Source: Diplocarpon mali (taxonomy: Eukaryota > Ascomycota > Leotiomycetes > Helotiales > Drepanopezizaceae). Taken from it: a DNA stretch of 64,000 nt. Below are positions 11,036 to 23,018 of this stretch, piece by piece. A program made the translations under genes and the position numbers. The DNA lies in the NCBI GenBank assembly GCA_024741835.1, contig JAENRP010000038.1:49897-113896 (forward strand). The letters are read 5' to 3'. Within the stretch, counting starts at the first letter, position 1. Each line of letters starts with the position of its first letter. The notes beneath the pieces were generated by a model. It did not search any database. It worked only from the letters and a program-made list of their open reading frames with translations, and was not told the origin of the DNA.

Positions 11036-11939
11036 AGAATTCTAGATTCTATTAAAAGTTTAATCTAAGTTTGCTAAGAGATTTTAAGTAAGTGCTAAAT
11101 AGCTAATAGGAGCGTTGCAACTAATTGCAATAAGATAAGGTTTACCTAATCTAAGACTAATTTCTAAGATAAGGTTTATATTTAAGATTCTTCTTAGCCT
11201 TTAGGCCAATTCCTATTAGTCTTTAGAATAAAGGGGTCTTTAGAGACAATTCTAAGGCAATTTTTAGAATTCTATTAAGCTAAGGCGGCTGAATTATCAG
11301 ATTCGGATTTTTAAAGATTCTAAAGAGGCACTTCCTATTAGAATTTGCGCTTAGTATTACTTAAGTACTCGAAACTACTACTATTTAAGATTGCTATTAT
11401 AAGGTTTATTAAACTTTTCATATTAAAAAGCCGAAAATTCCGAGAATCTTAGAGTTAAGGAAGAAAATAGGGGTTTTTAAAGCAGAGCTTAAAAGGGAAA
11501 ATCTAAGGTTATTAATAGTTGCTAAATAAAAATCGATAGTTTTAAATAACTAGGCGATTAAGGATAAGGGTTTTAAAGTTGATTAAAATACTATAAGTAT
11601 TTCGAAGATGTATTTCAAAGGCCGGTCTCTTATCTGCGAACTAAGAGATTGATAAGGTCGTATAAGGATGGAAATCTTAAGAAATCGGTCCTTGCGTAGG
11701 TTACTAATATAAAACTAAGGAGGAGATAATATAAGAATAGGCCTAAGGGAAGACCTAAAAACAAGAGGAGGAAGCACTATAAGCGGGCTCTCTTAGATAA
11801 GATGTTAAGGATAAGTCTTAAGTATAGGGTATATTTAGTACTATAGCGATACGCGCTGTCTTTATATATAGAAGGTGGCCCTTTTATCCTCCTACCGGCC
11901 TACGCCGATCATATGATATATATCACGAGACCTATCCAT

Positions 11940-14138
11940 CTCAGGTCTCCATACTACTTTACTACGCAGAAGAAGGCATCTTTATTAGATATAGACGCAA
12001 TACTAAGATATCCTGCGTTTATATTCCTTCTTGCTATATTATTCTTAAGTTGCGAAACGTCTAGTTTTAGCTATTCTTAATCACTTACGCGCCGCTAGCC
12101 TTTTAACTTATTTTAGAAAATGAAATTCTACTAGCTAAATACGTATCTAAAGTTAATAACAACCGCCTGATCAAAGCTTATACGCCTTTAAGGGATACTA
12201 TAACTCTAGATAACCTAATATCACCTTCCTAGCTGATCGACGAACTGGCCGATATAGATAATAATACTAAGTTATAGCTACCGCCTTTAATTGCGCCGCT
12301 TAGCGTTTCTACCTGCGCATTGCGCGCAGCGTCTGACCAGCCTTTAATAACGCAGCTTGCGTTATTAAGAATAGTGACTATACAGTTAGGCCGTATATCT
12401 AAGCTATTGCAAAAGAAGAAGGAATCAGAGTTAGTATATATAGCCTTTGCTCTACTATCAGATGACAAATTAGCATATGCGTTTTACTATATTAGTAAAA
12501 CTAATATTAATAATAAGATCCCTTATATATACGCTAAGGCTATAAGCGAGATAAACATATCTCTATAGCTGCTGCCTATCTACTGCAAAGTGCAGGCTTA
12601 TATTAATAATAGCACCTAAGAAGTGGAATACAACTTGCTAGCAAACGCTAAGATAGTAGGTATATATTAGGTTTTCAATATCAAATGCGACTAATTTAGC
12701 AAAGTCGTAAAGCGCAAGGCTTGATTAATTGCATAAGGCTTTTTATAGCGACTTAGTATTAACTTTAATAATATATATTTACTAATCGTCCGATATAATA
12801 GCCTATAATTCATTATCTTTATTGCTCTTACTTAAGGATAGGATATGCGCTAAGTGGATTTTGACGCCGCGTACCTTGATAGCAAACTTAGCTATATTAT
12901 ATACGCTCGCGCTCTATTAGGCGTACTAATATACGGCGCAATAGTTATATGCATCAAGCGAGCCTTATATAGGCTTAAATAATCTAGCTGCGAATAGTAT
13001 AGCATACTATCTCGCTAGCTTAAGGAGCAAGACTTTATCTAAGCGACCTTCGATCTATATATCTTTATCTTACCTAACCTTATCCTAGGTATCTATATTA
13101 ATAATATCTTAATAGCTAAGACGACCTTTGCAATATCTACTATAATTACGCGAACTAGGGCACGCTTTAAGTTCCGGGATATAAGCAGACTTAAGCTCCT
13201 ACTTAGACTTAAGATCAAGGATAGCCACCTCTATAGTATATGGCTAATTCAGCTATATTAGCGTACGTATATTACAGCGATTCTATACTATTATAGTATA
13301 AGTGACTGCAATAGAAGACTTACGCCGCTAGATCTAAACTCTTTTCTATTATAATCCTTAGCAGACGAACCTATTAACCTCGAACGTTAGAAAACGTTCT
13401 AATTGATCGTTAATTCTATTAACTTCCTTACAATTGTTAGTTATCTAAATCTATCCTATATAATTAGCATACTCAGCTTATATAACTCAAACCTATTAGA
13501 GCTATACTTAAAGATAGTATACCAAACGTTACGCTATATCTAAGCAACCTGCGACCTTAGCATTAATATAACCGACGCCTGGCTATCTTATCAGCGAACG
13601 GCGCAGTCCGCAACTAGGGTCTAGCTCGTTATATACTCTAACGCCTCCTTTAGCTTAGACCTAGATAACTCTAAGTCATTCTTAAGGTATATACTAAAGA
13701 TCAACGGCTGTACTATATTATAGTCTTTTAAGCGGCAGTCTTGCGTTGCGAAATCTACTTATAAAGCTGAGTATATAGCCGTATTATATACTGCTAGCCA
13801 CCTGGTATAGGCCCGCTAGGCGATTAAGGAACTTATTAGCATCTCTACTAACTTATTAATAATTAATGCATATTTCCTAATCGATAACGAACCTGCTATT
13901 ACGCTAATTAAGGACTAACGAATAAGCAACTGTTTAAAATATATTGACGTTTACTACCACTTCGTTTATAAACGATTCGCTAATAGTAAATATAGTCTTT
14001 CTTATATTCTATTGGTAGAAAACCTGGCGGATATCTGCATTAAGTCACTTCCTTAAACTACTATCGCTCTCTTAAGGGACCAAATCTTCGACTGTAGTCA
14101 CTTGGCGTTATATTAACTTAAGCACTGGAGTTTGCAAT
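11940..14138 (+). mobile_element. Copia retrotransposon relic E, reverse transcriptase and RNase H part
   Basis: The plus strand gives a 5'-truncated Ty1/Copia pol. The linker and RT start at about 12,610 with EVEYNLLANAKIVG and FSKVVKRKA. VDFDAAYLDSKLSY lies near 12,860, LPNLILGIYINNILIAK near 13,080 (the YVDD box reads YINN), and RNase H with QSCVAKSTYKAEYIAV near 13,750. The end, NLADICIKSLP, lies near 14,040, with a stop near 14,115. TAG and TAA replace Gln throughout. The sequence is interrupted at 14,134-14,138 (GCAAT) by Gypsy element A and resumes at 29,777 with the same GCAAT. Confidence 0.8.
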
Positions 14139-14445
14139 TGTAACGACATAGAACCGCCGAAGTGCGAGATCAAGTATGGTAGTAAGAAGTGGTGCAAAAG
14201 GCGTATTCTATAGGTCTAATACGAAGGAAATAAAGAAGTTAAAGAGCCCTCCTTAGGGGAGAACCCTTCTTCCTTATATATATAAGTAGCTTAAGGCTCT
14301 TTATCTATTTATATAATATTATATAAGAATATCCTTTTACACCTTTAGGGTTGATTTAAGATAACCCTGCGTCGAATCGAGATTGCAAAACCTTAAAACG
14401 CTATACTCCTAGGTAATTGCACTAAGTGGAGGTACAGCTATTATA
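14139..14445 (-). repeat. 307-bp Gypsy LTR 1 (left LTR of A)
   Basis: It starts TGTAACGACATAGAACC and ends CAGCTATTATA, a RIP form of CAGCCGTTACA. The terminal inverted repeat is TGTAACG/CGTTACA. A TATATATA motif near 14,275 may be the old promoter box, though the orientation is unclear. Confidence 0.9.
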
Positions 14446-14769
14446 CTACCTTCCCCCTTTGAGAACGCTTGCCTATAAGCGTTAGTAGGTCTTGATGATT
14501 TTCGTATAGTAATGTACTTAGCGCGTTATTATACAAATAGTACCGTTTTATATTTAGTTTAACGCAAGTCATATTATATACTTAAATTTGTTTTTCCCTT
14601 ATAGGATCTTCCTTCTTTAGTATAACAACTATATATAATTGCATAGGTCCCTTACTCCTACTACTATAGCGCAGGACTAATATATAGTAGTAGAAACAAT
14701 TACTACTACTACTACTAACTACTATAAGTAAGTTTGCCCTTGTCTAGGGTCGAATCGCATTTAATATAC

Positions 14770-15700
14770 GTAGTACTAATTCCCCTGCTATTAGGCGCCC
14801 TTGCGGTGGCTTACTGCGTTTATTATTGCTAGTATATATAGCGCCTTATACGCGATATTGCGTACGAATATGAGTTCGAATCGGAGCGTAGTAAAAAGTG
14901 CTACTAGTGCTAGGAGCAAAAGGCGGAATGCATCTTTATAAGTACCCCGAATTAACTCTAGAATTCTATTTAAGCTGACACTTATCTATAGCTTCCCTTC
15001 TATATTAGTAAGGAGTTTGTAGTACTATCCGCAGCCCTTAAGAAGTGGCAAGAGGAGGCTACCTAATAGTAAGAGGAAGATAATAGTAGCAATAACGATA
15101 ATGCGTAGGCAGTTTTAGCAAAGAATCGTAAGATACTCTATTAAAAGGCGGTCTAGCGCGCTTAGGTCCTTATTAACCTCCTGCTAGTGGCTAGCGCAAA
15201 GGCTCCTACTAGCCGCTCTCAACTTAAGTATACTAGCCTTATAGAGCTCTACTCTATAGCTAAAGCTATAGCAAGCTAGCTAAAGGGAGTCTAGGCGATA
15301 ATTGCTATAAGTTAAACCCGAATTAGTATCAAATCAATCGCTAACTTTCTAATAGGAGCGTAGCGACCTTATTAAGTCCTAGCTAGCGAGATTAAAGCAA
15401 TCTAGCCGAATTATACTAAGCCTCTTAAGGTCTATTACTATATTAGTAGAGCGGACCGCTATAGCAGTAGAGTCTCTTATAAAGGGAAAGGGGCTTATAA
15501 TAATAAAGGTAGCGTCAAGCGCAGCGGCTAATAGGGCGGCGCTAGCGGCGGTAAGAGGAGGTCGGGGTCGTTCCAAGCGGGGGCGTAGAAGGGAGGCGAG
15601 CTCTAGCTCTAGAACGGAATTGGAGCTCGTCTCCTTAAGCGCAAAGGAGAAGGGGTCGGAGGAGTTATAAGGGAAAGGGGGGAGGGCAGTAGGCCTAGTA
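14770..15700 (+). pseudogene. Antisense cysteine-rich accessory ORF of Gypsy A, degenerate
   Basis: The plus strand between the LTR and the pol end holds one long frame of about 300 codons, interrupted mainly by TAG and TAA. It reads opposite to pol. Near its start it shows CVYYC, then about 20 residues later EFESERSKKCY then C-x6-C, a cysteine arrangement like a zinc-binding knuckle. An alpha-helical, Gln- and Lys-rich middle follows (EFVVLSAALKKWQEEAT; LINLLLVASAKAPTSRSQ), then a basic Gly/Arg/Ser tail. The same frame is present in element B. If the stops are former Gln codons, it once encoded a second protein of unknown role. It could also be a captured host gene. Confidence 0.55.
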
Positions 15701-17436
15701 TTATTATTTTTCTATTTTAATTGTTTTTCTCCTTTTTTTTTTTTTTTTATTTATATTTTTAAATTTATTTACTAACCTGTTTTATATCTAGCCTATTATC
15801 TTCTAAGTGATTATAATCATCTATGCTACTTTCCTAAGCCTTTAGCTAAGCTTATAGGTTCTAAAGTGGTCCTAGCTTTATAGGATTAGCCTAATAAAAG
15901 TCGCGAATCTTATATAAGGATCTTATAAAATTTAAAGTATAATACTAACTTAAATTAGGGTTATAACTAATCCATTTGACCTAATACTCTAGTTTCCCTT
16001 AAGATAGGCGTATACCTAGTATTTTAAATACTTTATACTCTTCTTACTCTGCGATCTTTTCTATAATAGGCTAGGGTTATTCCTAATTTAGCAAAGGGTT
16101 CTGCAGATCTTTAAATAATAGCTTTAGCGTAAAGATATTATATATTATAGAACTTATAGGCAGCTTAATCTAATATAAATTGCCTACCTTCTTAAGAACC
16201 TTAAAAGGGCTATCCTATTAATTAGCCAGTTTCCTATTAAGGCAGTAGTTCTTAAGATTTTTCATTAAAAGGTAGACTATATCTTTAAGTTTCTAATCAA
16301 TCTCCCTTTAGTATTAATTTACAAACTTTTGCATTTTCTCTTAAGCGTATTCTATATTGCCTTTTACTACTTCTTAGGCTAAGTGCATCCTCTCTACTAC
16401 TAGCCTAGCCTTTGCTTAATTTAATCTTTCCTATAGGCTAGACAGTTTTAAAGAGATCTAGTCCTAACTTATCTAAGGCGCAACTCTATACTTAAGCTAA
16501 TATAGGGTTATACTAATTAAAGCGTAAGGGAGAGTCGATTGCATATAATCTATTAATAGAATCAGTTTACTCTAATTATCTTAATAGTAATTAATAAAAG
16601 GCCGTAGCCTTAAATCAATATACTTATTCATAATCTCCATTTAGCTATTAGTCTCCTTATAGTACGCTATAGAGAGTTTAATCTTAATACTGATAATATA
16701 GCAGAACTCTCTTTAAAATAAGGAGATAAATTAAGGGCCTTGGTCTAAGGTAATTATCTCCAAAGTATAGCCGAATCGATATATCTATTAAACGAACAAT
16801 CAGGCAGTTCCTTAAGCGTTAATATCCTTTTGATAAAGGATCGTAATAGCGCTCTTATTAAGTCGGTTTATAAAAACCAGGATTCGATCAAAACTGTACT
16901 TATTAAAAGGAAAATCCTTAAAATCTATATACAAGTACTATATAAGATAGTTAAGAATAAAAAGGGGCTATAAGAGGCCTTATTATTTAATTGTCTTCAA
17001 ATGTAAGAATTGATAAGGTCTATAGTTTGCAATGAATCTTTTATAATCCGAACCTATCCCGACCTAATAGTACTTAAGAGTAAGAAGCTAATAAGTCTTT
17101 AAGCTATTAAGGTACGCGCTTAAAGGTTGGTTATAAGCTTCTTAAATTAAATAAGTATATAAGGGAGTATTATAGTATACGCAAAGACGCTCCTTAAAGC
17201 AAAGCAATCCGTCTTTTAAAGAGTAGTTCTTAGGAAGGTTAGTACGAATCTTTTAAAAGGATTTGCAATTATTTTAATAAAGCTTCTTAATCAAATCGAA
17301 GGAATCCTTAGGTCGATTTAAGGTCGAATCAGGAGTATCGGTTAATATTAAAGCAAAAGTGCCTTTAGCAGATTCGGCGAGAAATTTGTCGGCCAGTTCG
17401 ATATTAATTTAAAGGTCTAATTAAGCTAAGGAAATC

Positions 17437-17521
17437 TGTTGTGCAGAAAATAGGCTAAATATGCTAGTACGCGCCCTAAGGTGTGGATTCACATTTTGGC
17501 CAAGCGGTATTATATACAATA
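17437..17521. repeat. 85-bp LTR of the TRIM (left)
   Basis: It shares GAAAATAGGCTAAATATGCT and the following GTGTGGATTCACATTTTGGC block with the right copy. Its inner end, TATACAATA, is RIP-mutated. Confidence 0.9.
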
Positions 17522-17849
17522 GTTATAAGCCCTGTGAGCGCAGCGATAATTCTTTCGCATTCCTCTTGCGCGAGGTTTAGCCGACGTTTCTCGCTTCGAA
17601 GTTCTACTAGTAAACCACTTTTCAAAGAATTCGGCAATAATTATACTCGGTTTCAATTGCATCGATAGAAGTTTCGACAGATTTAAGTAAAACGACCTCC
17701 GATATATAGTTGAAGAAAAATGCATTCCGGCCCTTCCGACCACCTATTTTCTACTGGCTTAGCGGTCTATGCGCCATATCTACGCTACTATAGACTGGGC
17801 TAGTACTTAGGCCGCTGGAAAAACTGTTCTTCCGGCGACCTAGGGGGTG

Positions 17850-17934
17850 TATTATATAGAAAATAGGCTAAATATGCTAGTATGCGCCCTAAGGTGTGGA
17901 TTCACATTTTGGCCGAGCGGTATTATGCACAATA
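17850..17934. repeat. 85-bp LTR of the TRIM (right)
   Basis: It starts TATTATATAG (RIP form of TGTTGTGCAG) directly after the purine tract and ends TGCACAATA. Confidence 0.9.
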
Positions 17935-20900
17935 AAATCAGAACCTAAGATCGGCTATCTAGCTTCGCTTATTTATAAACCGGCATATCCTACTCTTAGC
18001 GGCTGAGAATATTAGCCTTCCGGTTGTCTTTACTAGGAGTATATATAATTCGAAAATTAAAGTTAAATAAAAATTCTATCTATTAGTACTATTTTATAAT
18101 TAGAACCTTAGTAGTTATAAAGTACTTAAGGGAGCGGTAATCTAAGTAAATATCAACTTGCTCTTTAAGTAATATAAGTTTAAGTCTCTATTTATAGTAG
18201 GATTCAATAATAGCAAAGAGTTCCTTATTATATATTTCCTAATTAGGTTCGTATCCGAAGAGTATATGCGAATAGAAGCCGATTAGGTACTATTGCTTAT
18301 TAGAGTATTATTAAGAAAGTACTTTAATAATAATACTATTAAAAGCATTAGTTTCTAGCTTTATAAGTAAGTCAGGGTCAAAATAGTAAATCTACTAAAT
18401 CGAAAGCAATTGCTTATAAAGCTTTTCAAAAGCGATTCGGCACTCTTCTATCTAATTCTAAGGTACTATCGGTTAGGTTAAAATAGAAAGGGGTTTGGCG
18501 ATTAGCTTAAAGTTGCAAATAAATTATTAGTAGAACTTGTAAAATCCTAAGTAGGACTTTACTCTAATAACAGTTTTTAAGTACTTTTAATTATATAATA
18601 GTTCGACCTTTTTAAGGTCTAGTTCAATCCTAGTTATTATTAAAATGTATTTAAGATATTAAGTTTAAGTAATATAAAACTTGCACTTCTTAATATCTAC
18701 TTAAAGGCTAGCCTTTAAAAGTCGTTCTAGTACCTTTTCAATATAACCCTAGTGCTTTTTAATATTCTTAAAGTAAATTAAAATATCGTTTAAGTATACT
18801 ATATAAAAATCATCTAAGTAATTTAAAAGAACATTATTTATATACTACTAGTAAGTACTAGGTCTGTTATAGAGGCCAAATAGGAGAACCTTGCATTTAT
18901 AGGATCTATACCTTATTCGAAAGGTAGTATATTCCTCTAATTCGGGGTCTATTTATATTCGATTAAAAGCGGCTTAAATATCTAGTTTTATAAAAATCTT
19001 AGCTTTAGATACTTGTCTTAAAAGCTTATCTATCCTTGGAATTAGGTAAGCGTCCTTTTAAGTTAGTGCATTTAGCTTCCGGTAGTCTATGCAAAATCGG
19101 AGGCTACTGTTAGCCTTTTTTACAAATAGTACTAGCAAAGCAAAGGGGCTAGTACTTATCTTAATAAAGCCTTTATTTAAATTCTTAAGTAAGTACTCCT
19201 TTATAACCTTAAGCTCCTTAGTAGATTAATAGTAGAAGGGCAAATAGGCGTTAGGCAAGGGCCCTTTTAGCTATATCTTATAATTATAGTACTAATAGAG
19301 AGGAAGGGTATCTGCATCCCTTTTTAAAAAGGCTTATCTTAAAGATCGGTACTATTTTAAGAGTCGATTGTTAATTAGCTTTTTAATATTAGGATTCTTA
19401 GGCTTATATCTTTCCTTTAGAATCCTATCTACTTTATAAATACTAGTTTAAAAGAACTCGGTCTCCTTACGCTTTATATTATAATAAAAGGCGTTAGCGC
19501 TAATTTCGCAAATAGGAACTATAGCTTTAGGGCATTTGCAAATAGGGTCAGATTATAGTTGATTTATATTAGATTATTTTCTTAAATCTAGCTTAGTCAT
19601 AGGCAAAGGCGCTAGCCTAATAATAGCAATAGGGATCTTACGCCTAGCTAGAACTATTAAATTAATATAAGACTATCTTCTATTAATCTATTAGGCTTTG
19701 TCTATAGCTATTTCCTATTTTCTATAGTTAATATTAGCTTAATAATTAAATCGGATCTGAAGTCCTTTAAAAGGGGGAAAACGAATGACGATTTCCTTTG
19801 CAAATTGAAGAGATAGAAGGTAATATAAAGGCTATATAAATCGGTTTTCCTTTAGATTAAGTTTAAATTAGAATTAGCATATCTATTTAACTCTAATAAT
19901 AGTATTACGCTAGCCTAAGTCAAGAATAACCTAAGGGCAGTTATAAATATGCCTTTTATCAATTATTAAATAAAAGTATATATAGTATATAGCTTATGCG
20001 CAAACGGTATTCTAAAATCTACAAATAGGAATAGAGGTTAGAAGAGGAAGAATTTTAAAGCTAGTTGCTTTCGAAAGATATATAAAAAGAGAATAATTTA
20101 AAAATAGGTAACCAAAGGCTCTAGTATCTACTAAAGCTAATAATAATACTTTAAGTCCATTTATACTAATAGTATAAGAGGTTAGGAATTGCTTCCTTTC
20201 TATTAAAGAGTTAAGATCTAGCTTTAATAAGTCGCACTTTCGCAAGCCTAAGTAAGAGTCTTTTCCTAAGCCTTTTCGTTTTCCTAATCTTCCTTTATTT
20301 TAACCCTATTCTTAATTAAGTCTAAAGTCGGATTATCTTCCTTTATATCTTTTAAAGTATTAATCTTACTTATAAAAGGGCACTTAGTCTTATAGTAATT
20401 AGTTTTACTATAGGTCCAGTAGGTGGCTTACTTAAAGGGCATAGCAAGAGAACTAGCCTTAGCTAGTAGGTCTTAGCGAAAAGGGGTAGTAGGCTTTAAG
20501 ACTAATAACCTAGAAACTCAGGTAGTACTTCTGGCGCTCGGACTGCGAGCAGTCTTATTAAAAAGCAAATTAGATATCTTTTAATATAATACTAAGGTTG
20601 CCTTACTTTTAATTAAAGGATTAAGAAGTTAATTACTTTAGCATTCGGCATCAAGGGCGTTTAATTGGTTAATTATAATAGTATAGTCCTTCTCTTAAGA
20701 GGCCTTAGCTAAGGCGCAAGTAGCTTTAAGCTAAAGGGTAATCTTGTTTTATATAAAGAAGAACTACTTAAATCTTAAGACCTCTTTTTAAATTATAGCA
20801 AATTAGAATCAGGCTTAAAACTAAGGGAAAGTTTCTTTAAAATAACCGGCTTCTCTTATATAAAGGTAATAGAAAGTAGATTAAAATAGGTCTACCTCTT

Positions 20901-21352
20901 AGTTAGTTAAAAAGTAATTGCTTAGCAGTTCTACTATTTCTTAACAGTTTCAGAAAGGGTTAGTCTTTAAAAGGTATTAAGGTTTAAGGTATATTCGGGC
21001 TTATCCTATAGTAGATCCTTAAATAAGGGCTTAGCGAGCTTGCTTATTTAAATATAAGTCGGCATTGACTTATAATCGGTCTTAGACTAAAGCTAACTAC
21101 TACTTATATATTAAAGAAGTCCTATTATTAAAGGGGGTGATCTTTTTAATTAGCTGAATTTTTAGCCATTTTATATCTATATCGACTTCTAAAGGAGGCT
21201 AGGTCTCTTAAGGGTAGGTGGATTCTCGCTTAATAGTCTAATATACGTGCTAAGCCGTCTCTTGGCTTTAATAAGCTAGGGTCTTTAGGCTAAAGATAGC
21301 CTAAGCAATCCTACTAATCTCACTTTACAATTATTAATTAGATTGATCTTAG

Positions 21353-21659
21353 TATAACGACACAGAACCGCCGAAGTGCAAGATCAAGTATAGGAGCAAG
21401 AAGTAGTATAAAAGGCGTATTCTATAGGTCTAATACGAAGGAAACGAAGAAGTTAGAGAACCCTCCTTAGGGGAGAGCCCTTCTTCCTTATATATATAGC
21501 AGCTGGAAGCTCTATTGCCTATTTATATAATATTATATAAGAATATCCTTTTACACCTTTAGGGTCGATTTAAGAAAACCCTATATCGAATCGAGATTGC
21601 GAAACCTTAAAACGCTATACTCCTAGGTAATTGTACTAAGTAGAGGTATAGCTATTATA
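21353..21659 (-). repeat. 307-bp Gypsy LTR 2 (left LTR of B)
   Basis: It starts TATAACGACACAGAACC and ends GTATAGCTATTATA. Its length equals that of the other three LTRs. Confidence 0.9.
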
Positions 21660-21989
21660 CTACCCTCCCCCCTTTAAGAACGCTTGCCCTTAAGCATTAG
21701 TAGGTTATGATGATTTTTATATAGTAGTATACTTAGCGTATTATTATATAAACGGTACTATTCTATATTTAGTTTAGCGCAAGTTGTATTATGCATTTAA
21801 ATTTGTTTTTCCCTCCTATAGGATCTTCCTTTCTTAATATAATAACTATATATAATCGTATAGGTCCTCTACTCCTACTACTATAGCGCAGGGCTAATAT
21901 ATAGTAGTAGAAATAATTACTACTACTACTACTACTATAAGTAAGTTTACCTTAGTCTAAGGTCGAATCGCGTCTAATACGCGTAGTGC

Positions 21990-22915
21990 TAATCCCTTTG
22001 CTATTAGGCGCCTTTGCAGTGGCCTACCGCGTTTATTGCTACTAGTACGTGCGGCGCCTTATATATAATATTACATATAAGTGCGAGTTTGAATCAGAAT
22101 ATAGTAAGAAGTACTATTAGTACTAGGAGCAGAAGGCAGAGTGCATCCTTATAAGTACCCCGAATTAAGTCCAAAGTTCTAATTATACTAATACTTATTT
22201 ATAGCTTCCCTTTTATATTAGTAAGGAGTTTGTAGCGCTATCTATAGCCCTTAAGGAGTAGTAAGGGGAGGCTGCTTAGCAGTAAGAGGAGGATAATAGC
22301 AGCGACGATAATAATAATAACGCTTAGGCGGTTTCGGCGGGGAACTGCGAGATGCTCTATTAAAAGGCAGTCTAGCGCGCCTGGATTCTTATCAACCTCC
22401 TGCTAGTAGCTAGCGCAGAGGCTTTAATTAATCGCACTTAACTTAAGCGCGCTAGCTTTGCGGAGCTCTGCTTTATAGCTAAGGCTATAGCAAGCCAGCT
22501 AAAAGGGATCTAGGCGATAGTTATTATAAGTTAAACCCAAATTAGTATTAAATCAATCGCTAACTTTCTTATAAGAGCGCGGCGACCTTATTAAGTCTTA
22601 GCTAGCGAGGTTAAAGCAATCCAGCCGAACTATACTAGGCCTCTTAAGGTCTATTACTGCGTTAGTAGAGCGGACTGCTATAGCAGCAGAGTCTCTTATA
22701 AGGGGAGGAGGGCTTATAGTAGCAAAGGTAGCGTTAGGCGCAGCGGCTAGTAGGGCAGTGCTAGTAGTAGTAAGAGGAGGTCGGGGTCATTCTAAGCGGA
22801 GGCGTATTTAAAAGGCGAGTTCTAGCTTTAGAACAGGGTTGGAGCTCGTCTCCTTAAGCGCAGAGGAAGAGGGGTTAGAGGAGTTATAAGGGGAGGGGGG
22901 CAGTAGGCCTAGTAT
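21990..22915 (+). pseudogene. Antisense cysteine-rich accessory ORF of Gypsy B, degenerate
   Basis: This is the counterpart of 14,770-15,700, in the same position and orientation. The frame reads AYRVYCYQYVRRLI (Q at a TAG), then YKCEFESEYSKK, then QKAEC, and continues through the helical region to the basic tail. Stops are again TAG and TAA. Some cysteines lost in A are kept here (the C before EFES) and the reverse, so the two copies together support a real ancestral protein. Its function is unknown. Confidence 0.55.
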
Positions 22916-22948
22916 TATTATTTTTATATTTTTATTATTTTTCTCCTT

Positions 22949-22972
22949 NNNNNNNNNNNNNNNNNNNNNNNN
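22949..22972. other. Assembly gap (24 N) in a T homopolymer
   Basis: The N run falls exactly where element A has a long poly-T tract (15,730-15,748). It is most likely an unresolved homopolymer, not missing genes. Confidence 0.9.
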
Positions 22973-23018
22973 TTATTTATATTTTTAAATTTATTTACTA
23001 ACTTATTTCGCATCTAGC

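Larger units (their letters stand above)
9905..11900 (-). mobile_element. Gypsy relic D, gag side
   Basis: On the minus strand, 10,100-10,560 reads as a Gypsy Gag capsid segment. It has KEFIL-TYTPKEFKNYYRTFTYIL, then SEVERGRLFLLRLPTSL, then KIIKHFKIDK, with TAG, TAA and TGA at the RIP-prone positions. This is the gag end of the element whose pol is at 1-4284, split by Copia C. To the right the frame fades. About 11,640-11,830 has a short plus-strand basic stretch (NRPKGRPKNKRRKHYKRAL) that I cannot assign. The right boundary, placed where the E-type Copia sequence starts, is approximate, and no LTR was found. Confidence 0.6.
17437..17934. mobile_element. TRIM: 498-bp non-coding miniature LTR element
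   Basis: Two 85-bp direct repeats (17,437-17,521 and 17,850-17,934) bound a 328-bp core. The consensus LTR begins TGTTGTGCA and ends TGCACAACA; each end differs from this only by C-to-T or G-to-A changes. A 5-bp duplication AAATC flanks it (17,432-17,436 and 17,935-17,939), and element B lacks it at the matching site near 24,640. The core starts GTTATAAGCCCTGTGAGCGC, a half tRNA-iMet type primer site, and ends in the purine tract CTAGGGGGTG. There is no coding capacity. This is the definition of a terminal-repeat retrotransposon in miniature, moved in trans. Confidence 0.9.
15793..21300 (-). pseudogene. Gag-Pol of Gypsy A, RIP-disrupted chromovirus
   Basis: The domain order on the minus strand is as follows. 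A Gag zinc knuckle remnant lies near 20,430-20,390 (C-x2-C-x4-H-x4-C in the combined copies). The aspartic protease lies near 20,110 (LALVDTRAFGYLFLN; the DTG triad is mutated). Reverse transcriptase starts near 19,260. RNase H is near 18,600-18,000 and integrase lies at about 17,400-16,400 (DQGPQFISLF, LSIAYYKETNSQ, with the Gln-x-Asp region). A C-terminal chromodomain lies near 16,000 (GKLEYQVKWIGYNPNL). The TRIM is inserted between RNase H and integrase. The many stops are of RIP type. Confidence 0.85.

Noticed and set aside
12320..12568. 82-codon plus-strand frame
   Set aside because: It is a stop-free fragment of the Copia E polyprotein, not a separate gene.
14405..14427. ACTCCTAGG...AAGT in the Gypsy LTRs, resembling the 23-bp palindrome
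   Set aside because: The centre is not palindromic and the GGCC core is absent. The match is limited to the ends and is best seen as chance.
14690..14715. TAC/GTA trinucleotide repeats in Gypsy A (also near 21,910 in B)
   Set aside because: A simple microsatellite inherited by both copies, with no further structure.
20530..20560. GCTCGGACTGCGAGC palindrome in Gypsy A
   Set aside because: It is a different, shorter palindrome, and copy B does not preserve it.
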